DNA from: Lachnospiraceae bacterium
Lineage (GTDB): Bacteria; Bacillota; Clostridia; Lachnospirales; Lachnospiraceae
Length of the DNA stretch: 64,000 nucleotides
Direction of reading: 5' to 3'
NCBI GenBank assembly: GCA_910575005.1
Contig: CAJTCL010000018.1
Coordinates: 1 to 64,000 of the forward strand
This document shows positions 17,907 through 26,468 of the stretch, piece by piece. A model generated the notes under the pieces. The model ran no database searches. It was not told where the DNA came from and saw only the letters and a program-made list of their open reading frames with translations. The number at the start of each line of letters is the position of its first letter. Position 1 is the first letter of the stretch. The position numbers and the translations under genes are program-made.

Positions 17907-20407
17907 GATTATCTTTTAGCAATTTAGTTTCTTGCACAGGAGGGAAAACAGAATACCATGGCGAAGATTTCTTAGTGTATGATTTAAAATTTGATTCACG
18001 AGAAAATATGGAAAATTCAGTTTTTTTTGCACTTATTACAGATAAAGATGATGGCCACAAATATGTTTCTGTTGCTGCTAGTAAAGGTGCAGTTGCTGCT
18101 ATTATATCAAAAGATATCAATACATCTATCCCAACAATTTTAGTTGATGATACATGGAGTGCATATCAAAATGTGGCAGCATTTTATCGGAGTCAATTTA
18201 ATATGCCGATAATTGCAATAACTGGAAGTAATGGAAAGACAACAGTAAAAGATATGCTTCTTTCAGTTTTGTCAATTAAATATAAAGTATTGGCAACTGA
18301 AAAGAATTATAATAGTAAGTTAGGTGTTCCACAAACATTATTAAAAATTGATAATAGTTATGACGTTGTAGTTGTTGAAATGGGGATGAATCATAGTGGC
18401 GAGATTCGTACGTTAACTAATATAGTAAAGCCAGATGTTGCAGTTATTACAAAAATAGGTATGGCACATATAGGAAATTTTAATGGTAATCGTATTGATA
18501 TTTTTAACGCTAAGATGGAAATTATTGAAGGATTAAAAGAAAATGGAATCATTGTATTATGCAGTGATGATGACATGCTTCGAGGAGTCACGGATGATAA
18601 GCATGAAATTATTTTTTGTGGGCTGAAAAATAATAACGGTAATTTTCTTTATGCTTCAGATATTGTCCAGTTTTGGGATGATGATAATTATGGTTTGAAA
18701 TTTATAGTTCATTATAATGAATATTGCTATGAGTGCACACTACCTACTCTTGGACGACATAATGTTCAAAATGCGCTCTTAGCATTAGCGATTGGTATCA
18801 AGTTTAGCATCAATATTGAAAAGGCAATTGATGCATTAAGAATATACCCATGTAGTCCTATGCGTTTAGAGAATGCCATAATTCGTGGTAGGAAATTTAT
18901 TAAAGACTATTATAATGCAAGCCCAGATTCAACAAAGTCTGCAATTGATACAATTACCGAAATACAGTGCATCGGAGCACGGATAATGGTTCTTGGAGAT
19001 TTATTAGAACTTGGAGAAAAAAGTATAGAGGTACATCGTGAGATTGCTGAATATACAATAGGAAAAATTGATACAATCTATTATGTTGGCAAATATTGTG
19101 ACTCTTTTCTTTTGGGTAGACCAGATGCCAACTGCTTTGAAACAAAAGATGCGTTAAATTTTGCCCTTTCATCAGCTATTCTTAATAATGAATGGAAAGA
19201 TGGTGACATAATACTCATTAAAGGGTCAAATAGTGCAAGAATGTGGGAACAATATGAATTTATTCGTAAACTTTTGGAACGAGGAACAATTATATCAGCT
19301 CAAACCCGGCTACTTGTCGATGTAGATGCGCTTAAATATAATTATTTGGCTATTAAAAATTATGTGGGAAATGATGTTCAAATTATGCCTGTAATAAAAG
19401 CGGATGCGTATGGTAGTGGAGCGAATTTGTTGGCAAATATATATAATGATTGTAATTTTTTTGCAGTTGCAGATTTGAGTGAGGCAGAAGAACTTCATAT
19501 AGTAATGCCAAATGCAAAATTTCTTATATTGTATCAACCTTTTTCACAGGAAGTAGATTGGATTGTAGAACATGATTATGTAGTTACATCTGTTTGTGAT
19601 ACTGCTTTTGCCCAAAAGTTAGATAGAGCTGCAATAAAGGCTAATAAAAAAATAAAAGTTCATATTGAAATTGATACAGGTATGGGACGGTTGGGTGTGT
19701 TGATAAAAGATTGTGAAGAATTTTCAAAAGTTATGAAGAAATGTTCAAATTTGATAGTAGAAGGTATTTATACACATTATTCAAGTGCGGATTTGTATAC
19801 AAAGAAAGATTTGGAATATACAGCTAAACAGACTGATGATTTTAAAAAAGCAATTTTGATTGTGGAAAGTGTATTAGGAACTATTAAATGGAAGCATGCT
19901 TGTGCAGGAGCAGCAATTTTTAATCCTAATGCTGAATTGTTTAATATGGTTAGACCTGGCTATATACTTCGTGGATATTACCCATGTAAAGAAATTAGAG
20001 AAAAGATTGATTTGCGCCCAGTTTTAAAATATGTTACACAAGTAACACAAATAAAAGAGTATGAAATAGGGGTAAGTATTAGTTATGGTCGGAATTTTGT
20101 GACAAAGAGAAAAACACGTTTAGCCGAAGTACCAGTTGGGTATTCAGATGGGCTTATGCGTAATTTATCAAATAAAGGGGCATTTGTTATTAATGGTCAG
20201 TTGGCTCCAATTGTTGGTAATATTACTATGGATTATACGATGGTAGATGTGACAGATATAAATCCTATGGTGTGGGTTGGAGATGAAGTTGCCATATTTG
20301 ATAATATTAATATGACCATAGAACATATGGCGGAATTATGTAATACGATTGGGTATGAGGTTATAACTAATATAAAGAATAAAGCTGACCGTATTGAATG
20401 TTTTTAG
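17903..20407 (+). CDS. MurF-alanine racemase fusion
   Basis: 834 residues, two enzymes in one chain. Residues 1-455 are MurF (adds D-Ala-D-Ala to UDP-MurNAc-tripeptide): P-loop AITGSNGKTT (105-114), NYNSKLGVPQTLL and VEMGMNHSGEI. Residues 468-834 are a PLP alanine racemase: MPVIKADAYGSGA with the PLP Lys at about 499, DTGMGRLGV, and SYGRNF with the catalytic Tyr near 728. MurF-Alr fusions are known mainly in Bacteroidetes. The ATG overlaps the ligase stop (ATGA) after GAGGAGG. AT content contrasts with the flanks (17 of 60 G+C at 18001-18060 versus 31 of 60 at 9301-9360), suggesting transfer. Confidence 0.92.
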   Translation: MRLSFSNLVSCTGGKTEYHGEDFLVYDLKFDSRENMENSVFFALITDKDDGHKYVSVAASKGAVAAIISKDINTSIPTILVDDTWSAYQNVAAFYRSQFNMPIIAITGSNGKTTVKDMLLSVLSIKYKVLATEKNYNSKLGVPQTLLKIDNSYDVVVVEMGMNHSGEIRTLTNIVKPDVAVITKIGMAHIGNFNGNRIDIFNAKMEIIEGLKENGIIVLCSDDDMLRGVTDDKHEIIFCGLKNNNGNFLYASDIVQFWDDDNYGLKFIVHYNEYCYECTLPTLGRHNVQNALLALAIGIKFSINIEKAIDALRIYPCSPMRLENAIIRGRKFIKDYYNASPDSTKSAIDTITEIQCIGARIMVLGDLLELGEKSIEVHREIAEYTIGKIDTIYYVGKYCDSFLLGRPDANCFETKDALNFALSSAILNNEWKDGDIILIKGSNSARMWEQYEFIRKLLERGTIISAQTRLLVDVDALKYNYLAIKNYVGNDVQIMPVIKADAYGSGANLLANIYNDCNFFAVADLSEAEELHIVMPNAKFLILYQPFSQEVDWIVEHDYVVTSVCDTAFAQKLDRAAIKANKKIKVHIEIDTGMGRLGVLIKDCEEFSKVMKKCSNLIVEGIYTHYSSADLYTKKDLEYTAKQTDDFKKAILIVESVLGTIKWKHACAGAAIFNPNAELFNMVRPGYILRGYYPCKEIREKIDLRPVLKYVTQVTQIKEYEIGVSISYGRNFVTKRKTRLAEVPVGYSDGLMRNLSNKGAFVINGQLAPIVGNITMDYTMVDVTDINPMVWVGDEVAIFDNINMTIEHMAELCNTIGYEVITNIKNKADRIECF

Positions 20408-20486
20408 AGTTAAGATCTAGGGTTATGTGGTTGCCGGATTTTCATATAATAATAAAAAAGTTTGCTAGAGTGTGTAGCAGTAATAT

Positions 20487-20527
20487 AATAAAGCTGTTAT
20501 GATATTAAAAATCATAACAGCTTTATT
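20487..20527. terminator. 17-bp hairpin after murF-alr
   Basis: Positions 20487-20503 and 20511-20527 are perfect reverse complements (AATAAAGCTGTTATGAT) with a 7-base loop. There is little T-run on the plus strand, but the stem strength and place after the operon fit a terminator. It also marks the right end of the AT-rich island. Confidence 0.7.
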
Positions 20528-20548
20528 AGAAAAAAATTTAGTCCATAC

Positions 20549-20788
20549 TTGACAGAAGAATATCCAATTTGGTGGTATGTGGCTCCTAAAATTATCAATA
20601 CTTTTTTGGAGAGTTATGATTTTACAGGGAAAACGATTATTCTGTTTGCTACCTCCGGTGGCAGCGGATTTGGAAAAAACGTTCAGGAACTGGCGTCAAG
20701 CTGCTCCGGTGTGGCAATCTGGGAAGGCAGGCTTTTTAATGCAAATCTGTCCCGCGATGCCCCGAAAAAGTGGGTGGAAGAATTATGA
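20549..20788 (+). pseudogene. flavodoxin, C-terminal half
   Basis: 79 residues from TTG 20549: PIWWYVAPKIINTFLESYDF and LFATSGGSGFGKNVQEL, the second half of Clostridia flavodoxins that bind FMN. The N-terminal FMN phosphate loop is missing, and the sequence upstream belongs to the ligase island. The frame ends inside the start of the next gene. I read this as the right-hand casualty of the insertion. Confidence 0.7.
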
Positions 20789-21319
20789 ATATTGTTATAT
20801 TAGAAGGCAGTCCAAATAAGAATGGTTCCTCAAATCTGCTGGCAAAAGAATTTGCCCGCGGAGCTGAGGAAATTGGGCATAACATCAATATAATTGACGC
20901 AGCTCATGCAAATGTGCGTCCGTGTACCGGCTGTGTCCACTGTGGGTACGAAGGTCCTTGTGTGCAGAAAGATGATGTCAATGAAATACGGCAGAAAATT
21001 CTTGGTGCAGATATGATGGTATTTGTTACACCACTTTACTATTATGGAATGTCCGCGCAACTTAAAACCCTGATTGATCGTTTCTGTGCGTTCAACAGTT
21101 ATACATCGCAGGCAAATGAAATCAGCATTGCTTGCCGTTGCCTGGAACAGTGACAATTGGACATTTGAAGCACTGGAAACGCATTATAAAACGCTGGTTC
21201 GGTATTTAAATTTGAATGACATGGGAATGATTCTTGGTACGGGCTGTGGAACTCCTGAAATGACAAAGAATTCAAAATTTCCGAAACTGGCTTATGAAAT
21301 GGGGAGAAAATTATTATAG
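20785..21319 (+). pseudogene. NAD(P)H-dependent FMN oxidoreductase, frameshifted
   Basis: The first part (MNIVILEGSPNKNGSSNLLA, then RPCTGCVHCGYEG and PLYYYGMSAQLKTLIDR) is a flavodoxin-fold NAD(P)H oxidoreductase. It stops at 21153. The rest continues in another frame from about 21110 (LLAVAWNSDNWTFEALETHY to the end at 21319). A single indel near 21105-21120 joins them into about 177 residues. It overlaps the flavodoxin remnant by 4 bases, so the two were once an operon. Confidence 0.75.
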
Positions 21320-21448
21320 CGGGCATAGTCTGCACCTTATGGAGTAAAACGGAGGTTGTGGTATCACTTTGGGCATGGCGAAATAAAACTTGTAAAGGGC
21401 TTTTGGCACATTGAGCGTGACCAGAAGCCTATAATTTTGAATCTACAT

Positions 21449-22324
21449 TTAAAGTGTTTCCTGCAATTTTTGCAGAAATTTCTCTGCTGTTTTTGTGAGT
21501 ACTTGATACTTTTTCCATGCAATGTACATTTCTGCTTCCAGTTTCGGAGAAAATGGTTTGAAGCACAGGCTGCTGTCTCCCGAAACATTGATGATGTTAT
21601 CAAGGCACAATGCGTAACCCATTCCGCTATCTACCATCAATGAGCCGTTAAACAGCAGGTTATAGGTTCCTACAATGTTTAATTTATCAGTTTCGCATTG
21701 CAGGAATTGCTGTAATTCCAAGCTATGAAATGCCTGACGGGAAATGATTAGCGGCTTATCCCACAAATCTTCCGGTGATATGGTTTCCTTTTCTGCAAGC
21801 GGAGAATCGCGCCGCATCAAAATGCCCCAAATGTCCTTATAAGGGAGACGTATATATTCATATTTGGCAGTATCAATTTCACCGAAAAAAAGACCAAAAT
21901 CAATCAGTCCTTTATCCATAGATTCTGTGACAGTGACCTTATCCCCGCTGATAATATGAAAATGTACCAAAGGATGATCTTTCTGCATAGCCTGTGCTGC
22001 CCTCGTAAGGAATCGGACACCGTCTGTCTCACCTGCACCAACCGTAATGTCACCGGCAATGTTTTCATCCGATAAGGAAATTTCGTCCTCGGCTTTTTTG
22101 ACAAGCGCTATAATTTCTTCCGCCCGTTTACGGAGAATCATTCCTTCCTCAGTTAAAGTAATACGTCGGTTTCCGCGGATCAAAAGCTGTTTTCCTAATT
22201 CTTCCTCCATCTCTTTAAGCTGCCTGGAAAGTGTGGGCTGCGAAAGGTGTAGCGATTCTGCAGCTCCGGATATACTCTGCTCCCTTGTGACAGCGAGAAA
22301 ATATTGTAAAACCCTCAGTTCCAT
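21449..22324 (-). CDS. LysR-family regulator
   Basis: 291 residues. The N-terminal helix-turn-helix is typical (AAESLHLSQPTLSRQLKEME), followed by a periplasmic-binding-like effector domain. I take ATG 22324 (MELRVLQYFLAV), behind AGGAGG, rather than the longer open frame to 22417. It is transcribed away from the cyclophilin-like/sortase genes. A conserved box at 22397-22414 in the shared upstream region recurs before two other genes and may be its site. Confidence 0.9.
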   Translation of the reverse strand: MELRVLQYFLAVTREQSISGAAESLHLSQPTLSRQLKEMEEELGKQLLIRGNRRITLTEEGMILRKRAEEIIALVKKAEDEISLSDENIAGDITVGAGETDGVRFLTRAAQAMQKDHPLVHFHIISGDKVTVTESMDKGLIDFGLFFGEIDTAKYEYIRLPYKDIWGILMRRDSPLAEKETISPEDLWDKPLIISRQAFHSLELQQFLQCETDKLNIVGTYNLLFNGSLMVDSGMGYALCLDNIINVSGDSSLCFKPFSPKLEAEMYIAWKKYQVLTKTAEKFLQKLQETL

Positions 22325-22396
22325 AAAAATCGCCTCCTCTATGAAATATAATATAATACATTTTTCTATAACTGTAAAGCATACATGAGCATTTGA

Positions 22397-22414
22397 TATA
22401 GGTATTTGATATTT
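22397..22414. promoter_or_regulatory. shared box TATAGGTATTTGATATTT, copy 1
   Basis: An 18-bp element between lysR and the sortase-substrate gene. Near-identical elements are at 26294-26311 and 33448-33465. Here it overlaps a direct repeat TTTGATAT-AGGTA-TTTGATAT. LysR-type sites are often T-N11-A dyads, so this may be the LysR target. Confidence 0.5.
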
Positions 22415-22463
22415 CACGTGGAATACAATATACTGAAGTCAAGAATTTTAAAGGAGGATTCAA

Positions 22464-23054
22464 ATGAAATCTAGAAAGAAATTAGTTAATTTAATAATCA
22501 TACTGATGTTAGTCGTAGTATGTATTGAAACCAATGTTTATGCGGCAGATACAGATGATAGTGTTTTTTATATCAGCACTGGTGGAAAACAAATAAGAGT
22601 AAAGATGGTTGATAATGCGGCAACAAAAAAACTTAACGAAATGCTTGCTGCAGGTGATGTAATAATCAATATGACAAAAAATGGGTTTGAACAATATGGA
22701 GATTTAGGAACATCACTTCCATCAGAGGATACACACATAACGGCTCAGGCAGGGGATGTCCTTTTATATAATTCCAACACGCTTTGTGTATTTTATGGAT
22801 CCAACAGTTATAGTTATACAAGAATTGGTAAGGTACAAAATATGAATAATGATGAGCTTAAAGAGTTATTGTCTGGTAAAGGCTTGACATTTACTTTATC
22901 AAAAAATTCATTTGGAACAGTCCCTAATACTGGAGTGAAAAGCAGGGTATTTAAATTTAGAGTTATGATTTTTGCCGGGTGTGTAGCAGTAATAATGTGG
23001 ATAATTGCAAAATGTTTGAGGAGCGAGTTATTTGCGAAAATTAAAAAAATATAG
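22464..23054 (+). CDS. cell-wall-anchored cyclophilin-like protein (sortase substrate)
   Basis: 196 residues. A signal peptide ends near VYA-AD (27/28). The middle is a cyclophilin-like domain (DLGTSLPSEDTHITAQAGDV, then YGSNSYSYTRIG). The end has a sortase-like signal: VPNTG (153-157), a hydrophobic helix (about 167-183) and a basic tail. The next gene is a class B sortase that overlaps this one, so the two probably form a dedicated enzyme-substrate pair. The canonical class B motif is NPxTN, so VPNTG is unusual. The family fold is known; its job is not. AT-rich compared with neighbours. Confidence 0.8.
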   Translation: MKSRKKLVNLIIILMLVVVCIETNVYAADTDDSVFYISTGGKQIRVKMVDNAATKKLNEMLAAGDVIINMTKNGFEQYGDLGTSLPSEDTHITAQAGDVLLYNSNTLCVFYGSNSYSYTRIGKVQNMNNDELKELLSGKGLTFTLSKNSFGTVPNTGVKSRVFKFRVMIFAGCVAVIMWIIAKCLRSELFAKIKKI

Positions 23055-23703
23055 AAAACACAACAATACATATATTTTTGAAGCCATAGCAATCATTTCT
23101 TTCATGGTAGCAATATTGTTAATTCCAGATATAATTCATTATTATATGGAGGAAAAAAGATCTACGGAAATAATGGATTCAAGTGATATATCAAGGATAA
23201 ATGAAGATTATTACTGCGATTTGTTTATTCCGGATTCTGATATAGCATTTCCTGTTGTACGTGGAACTGATAATTTAAAATATTTACATACGGCAGTTAC
23301 AGGGGAAGAAAGTGAACTGGGTGCAATATTTATGGATTATAGATGTGATGTTTCGGCATTACCGCACACAATCATCTATGGACATGATGCACAGGGGTTA
23401 GATGGTAATTTTTTGATGTTTGGTCAGTTAAGGTATTTTTTAGAAGAAGATTTTGTTCAGAATCATACAGAAATCTGCCTTTATAAAGATAATAACGTAA
23501 AGCATTATAATATTTTTGCAATTAAGGTAACTGATATAAATGATGAGGCATACAATTTAGATTTTTCAAATGAATTGGAGTTTAATGAATTTGCAAATCT
23601 GATGGGAGCGCCTGAAAATACGGAGGAAATACTGACACTTTCAACCTGTTTAGGTGAAAAAAATAATATGAGGCTTATCGTACAGGGGGCACTCGTGAAT
23701 TGA
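23032..23703 (+). CDS. class B sortase
   Basis: 223 residues with an N-terminal membrane anchor (about 14-33). Sortase B features: ELGAIFMDYRCD, IIYGHD with catalytic His118, LSTCLGEK with catalytic Cys206, and Arg214 in NNMRLIV. The start TTG at 23032 follows GAGGAG and overlaps the end of the substrate gene. It should cleave the VPNTG-type signal of the upstream protein and link it to the wall. No other substrate with this motif was noticed in the window. Confidence 0.88.
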   Translation: MRKLKKYRKHNNTYIFEAIAIISFMVAILLIPDIIHYYMEEKRSTEIMDSSDISRINEDYYCDLFIPDSDIAFPVVRGTDNLKYLHTAVTGEESELGAIFMDYRCDVSALPHTIIYGHDAQGLDGNFLMFGQLRYFLEEDFVQNHTEICLYKDNNVKHYNIFAIKVTDINDEAYNLDFSNELEFNEFANLMGAPENTEEILTLSTCLGEKNNMRLIVQGALVN

Positions 23704-23742
23704 TATAAATGATGAGGCAGAAATTTAAAGGAGGTTTTCAAT

Positions 23743-24513
23743 ATGGAGAAGCAAATGTTAGAAGGCAAAGTTGCAATTATTACCGGTGCAAGCTATGGCA
23801 TGGGACAAACAATGGCAGAACTGTTTGCCGAAGAAGGGGCTTCGGTTGTGTTGACGGCACGAGGTTATGATAAACTGGATGCTGTAGTTGAAGGGATTCG
23901 GGCAAAAGGCGGGAAAGCTATTGGCGTTGTTGCGGATGTTTGTTCCGTGGAGGACACGCAAAGAGTGTTTAAAGAAACGATAAAGGAATTTGGTGATGTT
24001 GATATTCTCATCAATAACGCAGGTATTGGAGAGCAAAAAATGATTGATGAAACAGAAGACGAATGGATGCTCCATGTAATGAATACCAATCTTGGTGGTC
24101 CGATGCGCTATATCCGGGAGGCGCTGAAAATCTTTATGCCCAAAAATGATGGTGTGATCATAAATATTTCTTCTGTTAATGGAACCAGGCCTTTCTGCGG
24201 AGCCACTTATACATCTACGAAAGGAGCATTAAACACGTTGACGAAAAATGTTGCAATGCGTTTAGTGAACACGAATATCCGCTGCAATGCGGTGGCGCCC
24301 GGCGCTACCATCACACCGGCACATCTGGCTAATAAGGCAGGTGAACAGCCCGGTGGAGCAAAGATGTTGGAATACAGCGGGCATTATGTGTACTTTCCCT
24401 GTCCGGAATGCGAGGCAATCGATCAGGCATATGCCTGCTTATATCTTGCAAGTAAGATGGGACGGGCTGTGCGAGGGCAGGTTTTGCAGGTCTGCAACGG
24501 AGCATTCCTTTAA
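23743..24513 (+). CDS. short-chain dehydrogenase/reductase (SDR)
   Basis: 256 residues, classical SDR: cofactor loop TGASYGMG near residue 15, NNAG near residue 91, catalytic Ser in NISSVNG and YTSTKG with the active Tyr and Lys. Good ribosome site AAAGGAGG. The C-terminal part (FPCPECEAIDQAYACLYLAS) is typical of Clostridia SDRs found with flavodoxins and aldo/keto reductases. Substrate unknown. Confidence 0.88.
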   Translation: MEKQMLEGKVAIITGASYGMGQTMAELFAEEGASVVLTARGYDKLDAVVEGIRAKGGKAIGVVADVCSVEDTQRVFKETIKEFGDVDILINNAGIGEQKMIDETEDEWMLHVMNTNLGGPMRYIREALKIFMPKNDGVIINISSVNGTRPFCGATYTSTKGALNTLTKNVAMRLVNTNIRCNAVAPGATITPAHLANKAGEQPGGAKMLEYSGHYVYFPCPECEAIDQAYACLYLASKMGRAVRGQVLQVCNGAFL

Positions 24514-24797
24514 TAACGATATAACTTCGAGAGGAAGAGGGGTATGGGCAGAAAAATATCTGATGGACTGAAGCTGATTTTAGGAGACTGGCATGTGCCC
24601 ATGAAATTTGCAGGAGAATAAAGAATGGTTGGAAGAAGTCGGTTGCGTCATCACGAAGTGAATGGCAAAGCAGGAGAAGGCGAAGCGGCTTCTTACTGAG
24701 CTGAAAAAAGGGACAGTATGTTGAAAGAATTTAACGGGGATGACTAGCAAGGCCTTGTGGAATATGCATCAGAGACGGTAGGAAGATAGGGTATGGA
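24514..24797. other. gene-poor stretch with decayed coding sequence
   Basis: No intact gene. A short open segment (MAKQEKAKRLLTELKKGTVC, ending 24723) looks like the tail of a lost protein, but I cannot assign it. No clear promoter or repeat is visible. Confidence 0.4.
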
Positions 24798-25383
24798 ATG
24801 AAAAAAGTAAGATTGAAATATATAGTGTCTATTTTTTTGGTTTTGTTGTCAGTTGCGTTCATCATTTTTTTAATACTTTTCCAAAGAAACATACGGACAG
24901 CGACAAGCGTAAAGAAGCACAACGGCGGTGCGTCTGCTGCTTGACCAGGCGGCGGATGTGGAGGAGGCTGTGGAGCTGCTTGCTCGGTATGATATGCACG
25001 CATCTGCGGGAATGATGGTACATTTTGCGCTGGCTGACGCAGAAGGCCATTCCGTGGTGGTTGAATATATTGACAATGAAATGGCAGTAACAGAAACACC
25101 GGTTGTCACAAACTATTATTTGACTCCCAGCGAAAAATACGGTATCGGAACAGAAGAGTCCAAAGTCCGGTATGCCATGCTGGAGGATATGCTGCAGAGC
25201 GGTTCCTCATTTACTATGGATGGGATACGGGATGCGCTTGACAGTGTAAGCAAGCATAATTTTGATTCCGAATTTGCCTCTACGGAATGGAGCATTGTTT
25301 ATAACCAGAGTACCGGGGAGGCACACTATTATCATAGGGAAAACTATCAGAAGTATTATACTTTTATAGCAGGCAGTCCATGA
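24798..25383 (+). pseudogene. linear amide C-N hydrolase, internally deleted copy
   Basis: An N-terminal membrane segment (MKKVRLKYIVSIFLVLLSVA) is followed, in another frame, by TAVRLLLDQAADVEEAVELL and the rest of the C-terminal region (EMAVTETPVVTNYYL, then STEWSIVYNQSTGEAHYYH). The intact relative at 26469-27677 shows that about 200 residues, including the catalytic Cys, are missing. A deletion plus frameshift near 24915 explains it. Confidence 0.75.
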
Positions 25384-25412
25384 GAAAGCCAGAACTGTAA
25401 AGAGAAGAAATA

Positions 25413-25583
25413 GACAACAAAGGTATTCACTCCCTGTTTTTCAGTGACGCAGCTTATGAAGCGGCTTTAGATCCGAAGGAAATGCTGGTTGTGGAGGATG
25501 CAAAGCATATTGATCTGTATGATTGGAGAGACCGTATTCCCTTTGACAGACTGGCGGAATTCTTTACAGTAAATATACAGTAA
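25413..25583 (+). pseudogene. alpha/beta-hydrolase C-terminal remnant
   Basis: About 56 codons read GIHSLFFSDAAYEAALDPKE then EDAKHIDLYDWRDRIPFDRL. The His-Asp segment matches the catalytic His region of dienelactone-hydrolase-type alpha/beta hydrolases (GAGHVDLYD). The rest of the enzyme is absent. Confidence 0.6.
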
Positions 25584-25623
25584 AAAACAGGCGGACAGGG
25601 ATTTATCAGGAGGACAAATTAAG

Positions 25624-26052
25624 ATGAAAGGTTTGAAAATATCGGTCTGCACATTGTTTTTTGTTTTGCTCTCGGCCTGCGGAATCAGCGGAAACCATCA
25701 GGAGTCTGCAGCCGGTTCTGATACGGATGTATCGCTTGAAGAGCAGGAGAGTAATTCACAGACAGAAGACGTAAATACGAGTATATCGCAGGAAGAGGTA
25801 TCTCAGGTTTCAGAATATGAAGAAAAAAATGATACGGTTTTACAGATTCAGGTAAAGGACAGCAATCATACAATTATATTTGAACTGAATGGCAGTCTGG
25901 CATATTTTTCACCATGGGGAAACGTGGTGATGTACTATAGCGACTATGGCTCATATCATGGTCTTTATCACCTTGGAAATGCTGTATCTGGCAGTGAGTG
26001 GATTTCCGAATTGACCGGAACATTGGATATACAGCAATTTGTGGAAAAATAA
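25624..26052 (+). CDS. cyclophilin-like lipoprotein with internal deletion
   Basis: 142 residues. A lipoprotein signal (VLLSACGIS, Cys near 19) is followed by a Ser/Glu-rich linker and a short cyclophilin-like domain: QIQVKDSNHTIIFELNGS directly joined to LAYFSPWGNVVMYYSD. Compared with the family and with the copies at 32397 and 36647, about 45 residues of the domain centre appear to be missing, without a frame change. It may be a decayed copy or a minimal variant. Good ribosome site AGGAGG. Confidence 0.65.
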   Translation: MKGLKISVCTLFFVLLSACGISGNHQESAAGSDTDVSLEEQESNSQTEDVNTSISQEEVSQVSEYEEKNDTVLQIQVKDSNHTIIFELNGSLAYFSPWGNVVMYYSDYGSYHGLYHLGNAVSGSEWISELTGTLDIQQFVEK

Positions 26053-26271
26053 GCATTTATGATACTGGAAATCAAAATTGTAATTCAGTTTTTTCGTAAA
26101 TACCGGTTTTGCATAAAAGACAGATAAAAATCTGTTGGTAGTGTAAAAACGGTATTTTTTTACGAAAGCAAAAATTTGATGTGATGGATAATAAAAGACA
26201 GAAATCGGATGGAATACCAGTGGTTCGGCAAGAGAAATTTTAGTTGAGTTATGGATTCCTATTTATAGAAA

Positions 26272-26311
26272 ATACCTATTCAAACAGATAAAGTATAAGT
26301 ATTTGCTATTT
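26272..26311. promoter_or_regulatory. shared box, copy 2, with upstream CTATTCAAAC
   Basis: ATACCTATTCAAAC (26272-26285) and TATAAGTATTTGCTATTT (26294-26311). ATACCTAT and ATAAGTAT form an imperfect inverted repeat. The same pair of elements is present before the MATE gene at 33511. Confidence 0.5.
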
Positions 26312-26354
26312 TTATGTCATCTTGATAAGATAACCATGAAAATAGAAAAAAAGG

Positions 26355-26420
26355 TAATTGAGAAATCTGCAAGAATTCATTTAGAAATTGTTTATTTTTC
26401 TGTTAGTTGGATGTTATCTG
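26355..26420. repeat. ~66-bp dispersed repeat, copy 1
   Basis: The stretch beginning TAATTGAGAAATCTGCAAGA and ending near ATGTTATCTG is almost identical to 34957-35022. Both lie 50-110 bp before a gene start, so it may be a shared regulatory element rather than a mobile piece. Confidence 0.7.
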
Positions 26421-26468
26421 GGGTGGCTATAGTATAGTCATAGGAACAGGGAGGAAGGGATAAAAACA

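Larger units (their letters stand above)
26053..26468. other. 416-bp regulatory intergenic region
   Basis: Holds no gene. It contains an A/T-rich inverted repeat (ACCGGTTTTGC... to ...AAAACGGTATTTTTTTACG, about 26100-26165) that could terminate the upstream gene, the shared box at 26272-26311, and the repeat element at 26355-26420. Confidence 0.6.

Noticed and set aside
15619-20407. Vancomycin-resistance (van) cluster
   Set aside because: Ligase and racemase are present, but no vanX, vanH, vanY or two-component genes are seen, and the racemase is fused to MurF, not to a membrane domain.
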